Source: Gorsachius magnificus
Lineage: Eukaryota; Chordata; Aves; Pelecaniformes; Ardeidae
Reading direction: 5' to 3'
NCBI GenBank assembly: GCA_034008185.1
Contig: CM067083.1
Location: forward strand, 124,452,337 to 124,516,336
Length of the DNA: 64,000 nucleotides
A program made the translations under genes and the position numbers. Of the stretch, positions 13,334-25,118 are shown piece after piece (the stretch's first letter is position 1; each line of letters opens with the position of its first letter). The notes below the pieces were generated by a model, which saw nothing but the letters and a program-made list of their open reading frames with translations, made no database searches and had not been told where the DNA came from.

Positions 13334-13861
13334 TTATTCCATCTTCACCTTCAAGAAGGTTTTCTTTGGCTTTTGAAGTAATGCTAGAATGTCCTGCAGG
13401 CAAGTTTTTGGCAACTGTTGTGTTGGATGAGTCGTTCTAGATCCTTCCCTTCTTTCCATGTAGATTGGTGCACCTAAATGCTTCTTGTTCTTGGTGGTAG
13501 GCTCTCTTTGATGCTGCCTTTGAACTGTTTCTGCTGCTTTTTGTGCCTTTTTCTGCTCTTCTGCCTCTCCGTTTGCCTCCTTTTTATGTACTCTCCTACT
13601 CCGAAACGTGTAAAACAGATAAATGGTTTTGACACGTGTGATTAACGTGCTGTATTCACACGGTGTTGACCCACCTGCTTTATTCTTACCATTTATCTTT
13701 TCTGAGCTTGTTGGGATGAGGCAAGTCTTTCTGTGTTGTCTGGCATCCTGCCACTCTGATCGCAGCCAGGGAGTTTGGAAGCTGCTGTAGTATGGGTTGT
13801 AAATAATCGAATCTTTGATGTTCAGGTCTCTAAGCTGATGAGACTTTTGTCTGTAGACCAA
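13334..13861 (-). other. Unexplained minus-strand open frame, 175 codons
   Basis: A continuous frame runs from just after a TAA (complement of about 13865) to a TAA at 13331-13333. It has no ATG near its start. The first codon counted is TTG and the first in-frame ATG is about 130 codons in. The first third is Tyr/Ser/Trp-containing (IIYNPYYSSFQTPWLRSEW) and the middle is Lys/Glu/Gln/Ala-rich (KKEANGEAEEQKKAQKAAE), a coiled-coil-like composition. The stop lies inside a minus-strand AATAAA. A CR1 lies directly downstream. I do not recognise the protein. It could be a retropseudogene fragment, an antisense exon, or chance: a frame of this length is expected about once in a window this size. Confidence 0.2.
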
Positions 13862-15689
13862 AGTTTAATTGAGAGCGAGCAGAGCCTTCGTCAGATGAGT
13901 TGGTTTATGCCAGAACTGTGCTGTCTGGTTTTTCTCTAAGTGAGAAAGTACTTGAGACCCTGTGTCAAACTGCTGTGTCTGGTGGAGAGGTAGGTGCCTT
14001 TTGGATCTGAAAAAAAACCGAGCTTATTTTAGAGCCAGATTCTGATTTGGAGGTCTGCTTAATGTACCAGGTTTCTCTGAAAACTCAAATATTCTCTTAT
14101 GATTAAAATTAATCATCTCTCCTTTACTTCTTCCTATTTCAGACAGCTCTGTAATCACACTGAAAAGAACTGCCTTTACAATAGCTATGGCTGTGCAAAT
14201 CTTGAGGTTTCTCTGTATCTCATTTCCTTCATTTGTATGGCTTAGCATCTCTTCTTATTTGCGTAATTCACCTCTGCGGTCAGTCCATTATGAAAATTGC
14301 CCCACTGTCATCTTGTGCTATACACTTGTCTTGATTTCTGATTATTCTTTTGATTATGTGGGGTTCCTCAGCACTGCTGTGTTGCAAATAACAAATAAGA
14401 CTGTTCCAGGGAAGGAAGAGAAATACTGTAAGATGTTTGTTGCTGCTTGAGAAGATAAAATCCATCTTCGCTCAGGTTCCAGAAGAAATGCACATCATAA
14501 ATATTAATGCCAGAATGAACCTGGAAATCAGGTGAACATGTATATACAAGACTATCGTGGATGGAGTTTCCAACCTGGGTTTATCTAATTTCTCAGGGTT
14601 TTCTCTATTTTGCTTCCCTCGGTCTTCAGTTAGTAATAGTTTTGCTTGTCTTGGTCATTGTCAAGGTCATCTGAACCTCTTGTGTCAGAGTGTCCTGAAG
14701 TCACGCTCTTCAGGGCTCTCAATACCTGCTTTTTAGGCCGTCTGCCTAGTTGGGTAGAGTCTCTTCCCTCTTCATATCTGCCTTAGCTAGCAAGCCATTC
14801 CTGCAGGATATGTGGCTGGATGTCTGTTGTTTTTAAAGATTAAGTCAAGACAAATCCATCATGTCCATTATCATGATAAGTCACTGTATCCTGCTAGTGA
14901 GCTTACAGGGGGTTTTGGGAGAAATGAAGTGTAATATGCATAAACTTCTGCAAGAGAATTGACTTGGTACAGTGAGATATTTTGACATTAAAAAAGAGAC
15001 TAGAACAACATGTCGCCCATTACATTGGTTTTCAAAACAGACATAACAGAAAATCATTGTCATTGACCTGAATGGTTTCTAATAGGACTCTGTTGTTTTT
15101 GCCTCCAGGCCTTGTGTTTCATACTTGTGTTGAAATAGTAATTTCTAAGGGTTGGCAGGAGCTATCAATATTGGAGATGGGCAAATAAGGGATAAATCTG
15201 TATTCCAGAGTAAGTTGTGTACGAGCAAGCAGTGTACTTTATTATGGGAAAATGCAAAGCTGTTTTTCTAGGAATGGTGCAGGATTCTATTCTGAGAAGC
15301 AGCGAAATATCTAGAAAATATTTAGGAGTTAAGTCGCATTATCATGAGCTTTCTGTATGATTCAGCAGCCAAATTACCCTTGACTGTATAAATAGTGGAA
15401 AATTGGATAGGAATAGGCAAATCATATTCCATCTGGATATAGTACTGGTGTGTCTGCAAAGTTCTGTGGCTGGTTTTGGTATCAAAGGCAACAAGAAGAA
15501 TGCTTAAAAAATGGAGATATGCTTACATCATTTTCCTATCTTTTCTTAGCACTTAGAACATACACACTTAATGAACAATACACAAAACTCCTTGAATCTA
15601 GTCCGACACCCTGATACCTGCTAGAATGGCAACATGGTGGAACACAACTAATTTAGGAGATTTCTGGAGTGCATTATGATGATATTTTG

Positions 15690-16348
15690 AAATAGTTGGC
15701 TCATCCAATGCCTGGGAAAGGTGCTTTCCTGGATCTGTTATTTGCAAAGAGCTGGTTGAGGGAGGGATGTGGTCTTGGCTGCAGTGACTCAGATATTAGA
15801 GCTTAAGATCCTGAGGGATGCAAGTAGCAGAATAGAGACGTCAGAATTCAGCACAACAAACTTGAATGTTTCCAGGGAACAGAAAGGCAGAAACCCATGG
15901 GAGGATGTCCTGAAGGGTGAACAAGCCCAGGTGAGCTTAGCTGATCTTCTAGGACAGCCTCCTCAAATTGCATCCTGATGTGCAGGAAACCAGTTAGGCA
16001 TGGCAGGTTTGCTTACCTGCTTAATGGGGAAGTCCTGATGGAGCTCAAACACAAAAAAAGGACTGTGTGTAGAAGGCGAAAGGAGGTATGGGATACCCGG
16101 GAGGGATAGAGGCAGGCAGAGGGCACATTAGGAAAGTTTAACTGGAGTTGAAACTCCAAGGGATTATAGGGCAACAAGAAGGACTTCCATAGGTACACTG
16201 GTCAGCAAATGAAGACAAAAGAAAATGTGGGTCTGCTGCTGGATGAGGCAGGCAACTCTGTGATGAAGGACACAGGAAAAGGCTGAGGTATGCGGTGTTT
16301 CTTTGCCTTGGTCTTTATTTGCAAGATCTGCTCTTGCTAGGTGGCGAT
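15690..16348 (+). mobile_element. Old CR1 ORF2 relic, upstream part
   Basis: This is a decayed copy of the linker between endonuclease and reverse transcriptase in CR1 ORF2. Recognisable pieces are LDLLFANKELVEG (15727-15766), KRTVCRRRKEVWDTREG (about 16050-16110), and KENVGLLLDEAGNSVMKDTGK (about 16215-16280), the last close to the CR1 block ENVGPLLNEAG with a following KD. Stops interrupt all frames. The element is cut at 16348 by an LTR and resumes at 17044. Confidence 0.7.
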
Positions 16349-17037
16349 TGTCATGAATGGAGTGAGAGGGAGGCAAAAAAAATACAGTTTATTGATGTCA
16401 AACAGTGAGTTAACAAAGTTCAATGATAAATGTGACAGTAGTTTATAAGATTTGATGGCAAGGTACACTTGGTGATGTACTGCATAGAGGACAGGGTCAG
16501 ACAAAACTGTCAGGGAGACCCTTCTATTGAGTCATGAGGTTCAGAAAAGATCCCCTTGCTTTCTGAACTCCTTCCTCAGAGAGGATTCGAGGTGCGGCTG
16601 AATCCAGTCTTAGTCCCAGGCTTAGTCAATGGTTTATGTCTAAAGGATTGTATATGCACAATTAATCCTTTACATCACCTAGCTAAGGTTTCAAAGTTAG
16701 CATGCTCTTAGCTACTTAACCAGTATCTGTTGGGGTAAGGAATCTCTCAACCTTGAGGAGTAACCTTGAGAGGCATCCCTGCTCGAGGGGAGATCCTGGC
16801 GTGCAGCCCACTGCCGTGCAGGAGAGCTCAAAGGGCTCTTGGGCTGCTCACTATTGATGGGGGTAAGATAATTGGCTCATGGTCATACTTGCATCCCAAC
16901 TGCAGATTTTGGTTTCTTCACTGTGCTTAGGTGGCCGCATTGCACAATAGCCCTTGGCTATTGTATCTGTCTCCCCCAAATCCACTTTGAGCTGTACGTA
17001 TCCATCATGACCAGACGCATCTATCATGACTGCCACA
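16349..17037 (-). mobile_element. Solo LTR (ERVK-like) inserted in an old CR1
   Basis: This 689-bp block reads, on the minus strand, from TGTGGCAGTCATGATAG to CTCCATTCATGACA, so it has TG...CA ends. A minus-strand AATAAA (complement of 16388-16393) lies about 40 nt before its 3' end. It sits exactly where the reading of the surrounding CR1 breaks. The flanking hexamers GGCGAT (16343-16348) and GGTGGT (17038-17043) differ by two transitions, as expected for an aged 6-bp target duplication. No retroviral internal sequence is present. I do not know the family name. Confidence 0.68.
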
Positions 17038-17043
17038 GGTGGT

Positions 17044-17450
17044 TATTGCTTGAGCAGAGCTACGGGAAGAGGTCATGGGGGTTGGGAGCACACGGCCATA
17101 GCGATTTAGGGTGAGAGGTGGTGCCCATGGCAGAGGATTACATTGGACATCACCAGCAAATTGGACACGTGCAAGGGGTTGGGTGAGGTAGCTCCATCTC
17201 ACCTTGGAGAGATCGTTACAACTGAGAGGTCCCCAGCGACTGGAGATGTCGTGTCTGTCTTCAGGAGGGTGAGAAGGAGAAGTACAGGCTGGTAAGCCTC
17301 GCTTTGGTCACCAAGAACACTATGGAGTGTGTCTTTGTGGAAGCTGCTTCCGTGGTTGGGAAGGTGGCCAGGAGGATTCAGCTTGGATTTGCCAGGGCAA
17401 AACTGTGCCTACCCAACCTGCTAGAAATGCAGGAAATCAGCACGTTTCCA
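17044..17450 (+). mobile_element. Old CR1 ORF2 relic, downstream part (reverse transcriptase start)
   Basis: This continues the element interrupted at 16348. From about 17222 the frame reads EVPSDWR, then KEKYRLVSLALVTKNTMECV, FVEAASVV and QLGFARAKLCLPNLLEMQ. These correspond to the CR1 blocks GEVPEDWK, NYRPVSLTSVPGKIMEQI and QHGFTKGKSCLTNL. The match fades after 17430. Confidence 0.7.
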
Positions 17451-18575
17451 GTGGGCAGTTACGATGAAACCTGGGCACTGATAATAGGAGGTGAGCAAAG
17501 TCAGTCTTGAAATAGCCAGTCTACTATGAATTCTTACATAAATCACTGTCTAGCAATAAAAAAATCTGACTTTAGACCTGCAAATCAGGGTCCAGATTTT
17601 AAAGATGTACTTCTTTAAAAAATAACCTCCCCCAAAATCCACTAAAAAAGAGGCGTTTACTCTTAAGCATACCTCTGTTTGTCTTTTCTTTTTCTCTGCT
17701 GGCTGGTAAGTATCTGTCTCAGATCCTGACGGTGCTTTAAAGTAAGAGATCTTGCCAGTCTATTTAAAAAAAAAAAAATCAGTGTATGTCTCAATGTAAA
17801 TCCAGTATTTAGTAGATATCCTTTTATGTAGTATTTGCTGCCCCTTTCAGGTCCCCGGGCTGTCTCTTAAAGCTCACCCTTGACTTGGTCAGCGAAGGAG
17901 GTGCTGATCGTGCAGCGGGAAATGATGAAACTAAATCTTAAATGCTGACAGATTTATTTTTAAAAGAAAAAATGAAAAATTTAGCTTAGTTGTATAATGC
18001 AACTTTGTGCTGCATAATGATGATCGGTACAGCTTTAAGGGGTGCTATTTAATAGCTCATCCATAAAATGACAGCTTATATAAATCGAGTAAAGCTTTTA
18101 ATTCATGTCCACTTCTCATACTCCGCGTTTGGCTTCTTAACTTACAATCTTACAATTTGCGCCAGTCCTTAGTTTTAGTATCAGGTTTCAAATGAAATAG
18201 AGTTTCTCATTTTGCAAATAGGAAAAATGGTGAATATCCAAATCAGTGTTTAAAGTTTGAAAGTTGAGAAAAGGCAGAAGAAAAGTCAAATTCCTCCTTC
18301 TTTATTCAGGAAATGATGGAGATTTGTTGCCAGGATAACATTCTATGGAAGGTTGGCCATCACACGCTTCTTTCTCTTTTCAATTAGTGGAAAAGAACCT
18401 GTAGTCTTTATTAAATATGGACTATGCAATTCAGGCTTTTATTTTACATTAATAAAATGGGGTATGAGTCTGCGCTATGTTTACTCACTACAAGTCTTCG
18501 GGACTTCTGGGGAGAGCTGCAGGACTCGGTGGCTCAGGTTGAAAATGCCTGTGTCTTACAGAAGATTGGTGATTT

Positions 18576-18769
18576 CATAGAATCATAGAATCATTTAGGT
18601 TGGAAAAGACCTCTAAGATCATCAAATCCAACCATTAACCTACCCCTGCCATCCCACCACTAAACCCTGTCCCTAAGCACCTCGTCTACCTGTCTTTTAA
18701 ATACCTCCAGGGATGGGGACTCGACCCCACCTCCCTGGGCAGCCCATTCCAGAGCCTGACAGCCCTTTC
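18576..18769 (-). mobile_element. CR1 LINE 3' end
   Basis: The antisense CR1 tail starts CATAGAATCATAGAATCA, continues TTAGGTTGGAAAAGACCTC and CATCCCACCACTAAACCC, and ends at GAGCCTGACAGCCCTTTC. About 195 bp remain. Confidence 0.93.
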
Positions 18770-20501
18770 ATTTGATGAGGCTTGCGACTTTTCTTGGAAA
18801 TTCCATCTTTGTTACTTTATCTGGTTTGGGCTCGTCTTTGTTTTGCTTTTCTGGTTATCATTAAGACGCATTTCTCTTTTCAGCATAGAGTTGGCCAAGA
18901 CAATTTTACCAGCCATTGCACCATACTGAAATCTTGGTGCCCTAGCAGATGTTTCAGGTCTGTTGGTGTTATATTCAGCATTTCAAATCTTGTCCACAAA
19001 CTTGCTTGGGAGGGGGATACAATTTTTTTTCCTCCCCTCAGTATTTCTAGCTATGTTTGCAGGTGCTTACTATGAGCATGTACCCTCTGGTGTGATTGGT
19101 GAGTTATCTGGTGACTTTTTTTCCCCCCACTTTAGCTAAAATTTCTTTTTCTTTAATTCTTGCAAATCACATCTTCAAACGTGAGTGTTTTTCAGGCTGA
19201 TATTAATGAATCACACGTTGGCAATGTTTTCCCTGGTGTGATAAACAATTGTTCTGTTAGTCTGTCAGATTAGTGAGCCACAAACTCTGAAATGTCTTAC
19301 ATGGTTTTTGGGTTGTTTTTTTTTTTAAGATGCTTATTTTGACAGCTATTATAGCCCATCCCACAAATATCTTGGTCTTTATACATCTTAGGCTTTAACA
19401 GTTTGATGGGAGTTAATATTTTTGCTTGTGAGTCTGAGCCCACTTGGGGTTTTTGCTGGTTCGTTTGGGGGGGTTATTGTTGTTTGACGGTTTGGGGGGT
19501 TTTTTTGGTTAGATTGGACCTCCACCATGCTTTAAGGTAGGCTCTGGAGCTTTATTTTGATTCAGAAGTTTCCAGCTATCTGGAGCTGGAAATTGGATGA
19601 TGAATCTTTATAGGACACCTAATAAAGAGCTGAAGTTAGTCATCCTTGGGATTTTGGTGTGCAGTATTCTTTCAGGTATCAGCATAACATCTCTCTCTTA
19701 CTCAAGGTGTCCTCCTTTCAGCAACATTTAATATTAATACTGAGATCTTCATCATTTGTGACCATTAAAGAGACCCATATTCCTCTCAAACAGTGGTTGT
19801 TAATCCTACCCGCATCTTGGTTTGGGAATTATCCAGATTCTCTGCAGTTTCAAATGGTTTCAAAAGAAGAAGTTGCCTTCTTTCCTCTGTAAATCTCTTC
19901 TCCTGTGCTGCAGTCCTCTTATACAACCACCATATACTGCAGGGAGGATGCTCAAGTGAAATGATTCCTATGTGGAAAAGAATATTATCCTTGCTGGTGG
20001 TGGTGGAGATTATGTTGACTGATGGCTTCCTTGTGTGAACTTTGGTTCAGGACTGCTTTGGATTCCTTTTTTCTTTTGTTTTACTCTCTCGTAGGTCAGT
20101 AACTTACCATTTGTCATCAGTAGAGGATTTTTCTATGAGCTGGAATAATTAGTCTCTGTTAGACATCCAGTGATAAATGGGAGAGGAGGAGGAAAAAGGT
20201 TAACAATTAATTTTGTTTCAGCATTAGACTTCAATGAAGTTGAGAGCGTGCCACTTGCTCACAGAGGGAGGTGATTTGTGGAATTTTACATAGACAGTCT
20301 CGTACATTTTCATGTGAGAACGCAGCTGGATCTTGTCCCAATCCCTGTGATTTATCTGTAGACCGTGGGAATCAAATGAAAATGTACTGGCCATACCAAA
20401 CTCTCCCTAACATGAGGTCCTGTATTGCTGTCAGTGTCTGAGCAGGAGTGAGGGCTCTGACTGCCCCTGGTTGGTCCCCAAAACTGAATGTGGTTCTCAT
20501 T

Positions 20502-20974
20502 GCATTGCTGGAGCATGTCCAAAGGAGAGCCACAAAGCTGGTGAGGGATGAGGAGCACAAGTGTTACAAGGAGCGGCTGAGGGAGCTGGGGTTGTTTAGT
20601 TTGGAGCAGAGGAGGCTGAGGGGAGCCCTGATCGCTCCCTACAACTGCCTGAGAGGAGGGGGGATCGGGGGGGGGGGGTCGGCCTCTTCTCCCTGGTAGT
20701 GGGTAATAGGATATGGGGAAGTGGTCTGAAGTTGCGCCAGGGCAGGGTTAGGTTGGACATTAGGAAAAATTCCTTCCCCAAAAGGGTTGTCAGGCACTGG
20801 AAGGGGCTGCCCAGGGAAGGGGTCGAGTCCCCATCCTTGGAGGGATTTAAAAAGCCAGGCAGATGAGGTGCTGAGGGCCAGGGTTTGAGGGTGGGATGGC
20901 AGGGGTAAGGGGAACAGTTGGACTCGATGATCTTAAAGGGCTTTTCCAACCCAAACAATTCTATGATTCTATGA
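20502..20974 (+). mobile_element. CR1 LINE, 5'-truncated, possibly with a 5' inversion
   Basis: The sense copy begins GCATTGCTGGAGCATGTCC, passes through the [21 protein letters not shown] block (about 20595-20640), a G-run, TTAGGTTGGACATTAGG and TTGGACTCGATGATC, and ends ATTCTATGATTCTATG. Just upstream, 20445-20495 reads as the opposite strand of CR1 sequence (TCCCCAAAACTGAATGTGG, next to AGGAGTGAGGG). The G-run at 20670-20678 breaks the frame. Confidence 0.92.
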
Positions 20975-21348
20975 TTTATTGTCTCCTCTGACTTTCCCTT
21001 TTGCCCAGGCTTAGTTTCCAGATGATGAGTACTGAAGGCTCAGTCTGGTCTGGGAGCATCTTCCTCACAACTATTGTTTAAAAAAGCCCTGCAAGGCTGC
21101 TGCAGTCCAGTGCTCTTTTATACAAAGCAAACCCCAGTCTCGTACTAGTGTGCATATTTGTGTATCGTTTCATCCATGTATTGCAATAAGGTTGAGGGTT
21201 CCCTTGCTGCTGGAATATTTGAGGTTTTTAACTTGGATTTTAATTCCGATAGTGACGTAGAAACTCTCACCTGGAAGACATTGAAAACTGCTGAAGTCAC
21301 TTGTGAGAACTTCACAATTGTAATAGAGAATGGGGGGGTTTTTTGCAG

Positions 21349-21510
21349 GTATTCGGAACGAAGCCTGACAAAATGCATTGGGATCACGATCGAGACCAGA
21401 CCAGATTACTGCCTGAAGCGGCATTTAAGCGACATGTTATCCTACGGCTGTACGAGGCTGGAGATTGGGGTGCAGAGCGTGTACGAGGACGTGGCCAGGG
21501 ACACCAACAG
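21349..21510 (+). CDS. ELP3: ELP3 exon: radical-SAM core (human residues ~207-259)
   Basis: The exon begins after a T-rich tract ending TTTTGCAG and ends before GTGAGAAG. Its first base completes a Lys codon and its last two bases (AG) open an Arg codon that the next exon completes. The 53 whole codons run from YSERSLTKC to EDVARDTN and include [11 protein letters not shown] and [12 protein letters not shown], blocks typical of the Elp3 radical-SAM (TIM-barrel) domain that binds SAM and the acetyl-CoA-derived radical chemistry site. Differences from human that I can see are conservative (Met to Leu after DYC, Thr to Ser before YGCTR). At 162 nt it is a multiple of three, so skipping would keep frame. 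The frame stays open upstream of the acceptor to about 21158, but that part does not match ELP3 and is read as intron. Confidence 0.97.
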
Positions 21511-24500
21511 GTGAGAAGAAAGCTTCGGGGCGAAGCTGAGTGTGGCTGCTCACTGTGTGCATTCTGGAAAGCTCTCGAGGAATGTGTCTCGGCCTGTTTG
21601 CTTGAACGCCCTTTTAACATTGAATGTTGAAACATTTAGCTCATTTCCTTGTTTGTGTGGTCGTAGGTCTGTTAAGAAAAATTAATAAACTGCAGCGGCT
21701 TCATGGATTTCTTTGTGATATTGTGTAGACCATGGCTTGAGAAAATGGGGTTATTTGCCATGTTTTATTTTAAAATCATATTATTTTCCCGTATTGGACA
21801 TATCTCTTTCTTTCTTTTTTGTTTTTTATTGCTTCATAAATAAATGCAGTTTTGTGAAGTAGAACGTGTGCCCAGAGAGAGCTCGTAGTTCTTGTCCTAC
21901 ATAATTCACAGTCTATAGGCTTGAGTAGATACAATGCAGTGTAATCTATTGGAGGTGCTTTACCAGCAACTGGCACATGCTCTACACCAGACACCTTTTT
22001 CTGCTGAGTATTGAAGAGAGATGACACTGGCAAGTGTGGAGGGTGATGCATAGCCAGAAACACCACCTGTTGGTAGATTACCCATGGTCATTCTAGGCAT
22101 ACAGTATCTCTAGGGATTTGCAAAATATATTCATGAGAGGCCTGTGATTTATTCCTTGTCATACTGGACCTATGGCTGAAAGAACAGTTGGCCTACGTAG
22201 GAGAGTGTGCAATAGATTGTTCATCTCATCCCTTACAGGCAAGTAAGCCAATTTCTTTTTTTTTTATTGCAAGTCTGACAACTCTGTTCAGATTTTGAAA
22301 GTGATTTTTTGTTTTTTCACTTCTGACACTCGTACAACTTGCCTTTATTCGTATTGTGTATTCCAGTCACCTACCAAAGATGTTTAATAACTATAATCAT
22401 AGGTAATGACAGAGAGATTATGGTTCAATAAGCAAAGCACATTTTTGTTAATACCTACCTTAAAGGCAGTAGTGCAAAACTGAAAATGTTGGACATTTTC
22501 TTTTAGACACTTAAAGAAAGAATCCAAAATTAGTTTCCTCCTGCAGGTTTAGCTGTAGTATTGCTGGTGCATGGAAGTGCGGGATGTCACTGCTATGAAA
22601 TGGTCAGGCTCCAAGTCTCAGTAGAGAGGAAAAGCCATGTATTGAGTAGTCCAGGAGTTAAGAGCTAATATTTATAAGTGGTACTTTCCTCCTCTAGATG
22701 TCAGAGCTTTCCAAAGGAAAAAAAACATACTAAGGAACGTAGCTAAATCTCACTCTTAGACCATTCATATTCATTAACGGTTAATTCTGACACACACTGT
22801 AAATTTAACAATTAATTCCTCCTCAGCTTTTAAATTCTTTTTTTCACCTCAGGTCTTTCAAAGGTGTTCCATCCTGAGGTGGAACTGTAAACCCCCACTT
22901 ACCTATCCCTTCAGTCATCTTCCATTTTCCTCCAGTTTGGTCTGTCACATCAGAACTGGTGCCATAAACCATTCAAAGCTATATGGCACTTTTGGCTTGT
23001 ACGTTTGCTAATGAACCCTTGCTTTCCTGCTGTTGAATCGGAAGAATGACGTAGTATATTACTGACTTGATTTCCCTCAGAAGTAATCCCGTATGGAATT
23101 ATATTTTTAAAGGTTTTTGGCACTTTTCAGAGGTGCTTGCGGAACTGCTAAAAGGCTTAGCTGCAGGCTGTCTCAGAGCAGGGAGAATGCAGACTCTTCT
23201 CTCTATAGCTCCCTCCGACTTCTTCGAACAATGGTTTGGAATATACTTGTAGAGAAGGAAGGGTGATTCAAGTTTCTCTTTCTTTTGAAATGACCTCATT
23301 TTGCTTCTGTTCTTCTACTTTGTGGGGGATGTGTTTTGGCTTTAAACTTTTAATATTTTGCTTGTAGCAAAATGTCAGATTACAACCAATTAGGCTAACT
23401 GTTTGGAAATTACTTTCTATTATGTTCCATAAGTCATTAGTGAGGTTTTTGAGTGCTTCTGGTGGCTGTGAGGCAGAAAAATATTCAAGAACAGATCTAA
23501 GCATCAAATAATCAAGTTATTGGTGCAGCTTAAATTCCACTTCTAATAAGAAAATAATTTTTATTTATGAAGCAAGTCTCCATTTACTCCCCTCAGGCTA
23601 CTCAAGGTCTTGAGTAATACTGTCCTTGAACAGGCTCAGAAAAACACCGTAATACTTCTGAAAAAATCATAAATAAAACTCCAGTCATAGAACTACATGT
23701 AGGGGTTTAACGGAGGCAGAATCTTCCAGTGGAGAGGAAAGAAGAGGTCCTTCCAGCAAGGGAAGTAGCTGTTTGGTTTGGTTAACGTTAGGTCTCGGCA
23801 GAAGGCATGCATTTGTAGATGTGCCCAGATGGCGTTAATTTTTCATCCAAAGGACTATTGAGGAGCAGAAGAGTCACCTGCTGAGCTAATCTGTTGGCAA
23901 AGAATCCCAAAAGACAGGGTGAACTGGTGAGAAAGTGTGATGGGAAGAAAACGGGGATTGGAGAGGGAAGAAGGTAGCAGATGCTGAGAGGATAGAAATG
24001 TCAGCCAGTAGTGGAAGAGCCCTCCCAGATGGGGAAGAGCAAAAGCAAGGACTTCGTGGGAAGACGGTTCACTTGTGATATGGATCTCCCAGTAGCTGTT
24101 TGTAGTGACAGTGATTGCTATTGTGGAGGCAGAAGGCAGCTCCTGAGCCATGGAGATGGAAGGAGAAAGGAGTTTGCTTGGGGCTAGTGAGTTATAGAAT
24201 CGTAGAATCGTTTAGGTTGGAAAAGACCTTTAAGATCATCAAGTCCAACTGTTACCCTAACCCTGCCATCCCACCACTAAACCATGTCCCTAAGCACCTC
24301 GTCTGCCCAGCTTTTAAATACCTCCAGGGATGGGACTCAACCTTGGTTCCTGCAATTGTTTGTGCTCCCACTCTCTCCGAGCTCCTGTGGAGCAAGCTTG
24401 AGTTAGCTGGGTTTGATGTTGGTGGAGAGGAACATGAAATCCTGTAAGATTCCCAATCCAGCCTGTGTTTCAGAAGTTTGGCACCTCTTGGAAGTTGAGA

Positions 24501-24991
24501 AGAGTTTGTGTTTCACTGAAGGGAATACCTGAGAGTTGGGCAAGCTTGTTGCAGGATGATTTTCGAGCTAGCTGTTTTATGTAGCCCCCATCCTTCTTCT
24601 CCTTTAGTTCTTCTGTTGCTTTTGTTTCTGGTTATGCTTCATTTTGATTACACAGAGTCTTCAAGTACAGGGTGTCCTAGCTCGTGCTGTGGCATCAACT
24701 TGTTTCATTGCTTTACAAACTGAATTTCAACAGCTTTTGAAAGTTTCTCAGGCTGTGATTTGAATAGCTGTAGCCTTGGTAGGGTTCACCTGCTATGGAA
24801 GTAGCAAACTGGACTACTTTTAGCCCCTAGTGTAAGTTTACTTTATTAGCAGCCATGTTCCAAGACTTGAGTGGTGATAAGCTGGTAATAAAACTCAACG
24901 CTTCTCGCTTCCTAAAGAATAATTTCAATTAAACGTATCAAAATACGTCTTTTTCTATGTGATCCTGAATCTCTCTCTTCTCTCTTCCCAG
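21511..24991 (+). other. ELP3 intron (3.5 kb)
   Basis: The intron is bounded by GTGAGAAG and TCTTCCCAG. Apart from one short CR1 tail at 24193-24342 it contains unique-looking AT-rich sequence. I see no reading frame, RNA gene or ordered repeat in it. Confidence 0.9.
24193..24342 (-). mobile_element. CR1 LINE 3' tail
   Basis: The antisense tail starts TATAGAATCGTAGAATCG and includes TTGGAAAAGACCTTTAAGA and CTCCAGGGATGGGACTC. It is truncated after about 150 bp. Confidence 0.92.
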
Positions 24992-25118
24992 AGGTCACAC
25001 CGTGAAGGCTGTGTGCGAGTCCTTTCACTTAGCCAAGGATGCCGGGTTTAAAGTGGTGGCACACATGATGCCTGATCTACCAAACATGGGGCTTGAAAGG
25101 GACATGGACCAGTTTGTT
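24992..25118 (+). CDS. ELP3: ELP3 exon: radical-SAM core (human residues ~260-302)
   Basis: The acceptor is CTCTCTTCCCAG and the donor is GTGAGTAT. The first base completes the Arg codon split by the 3.5-kb upstream intron. The 42 full codons run from [11 protein letters not shown] to ERDMDQFV and contain [12 protein letters not shown], a conserved strand and loop of the Elp3 radical-SAM barrel. The exon ends in phase 0, and the protein continues EFFENPAF in the exon 18 kb downstream. Relative to human ELP3 as I recall it, the C-terminal part is the most variable stretch ([11 protein letters not shown] against VGLERDIEQFT). The length of 127 nt is not a multiple of three, so skipping would shift frame. 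Confidence 0.97.

Larger units (their letters stand above)
1..21348 (+). other. ELP3 intron, 3' part (at least 21.3 kb)
   Basis: I searched for the preceding ELP3 coding blocks (for example FIVMGGTFM, EYRDYF, NNIYEAVK, MRAIRARYDP) and found none, so all of this is read as intron and the upstream exon is outside the window. It holds a solo LTR, an L3-like LINE relic, CR1 tails, an old CR1 with an LTR inside it, a poly-A run and a poly-G run. Stretches 1-2663, 3667-7536, 7759-9944, 10601-13003, 13862-15689 and 17451-18575 show no gene or repeat that I recognise. Reading frames there are short and have no family signature. Confidence 0.85.

Noticed and set aside
21158..21348. In-frame upstream extension of the first ELP3 exon
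   Set aside because: The sequence before 21349 does not match ELP3, and a clear T-rich tract with TTTTGCAG marks the splice acceptor.
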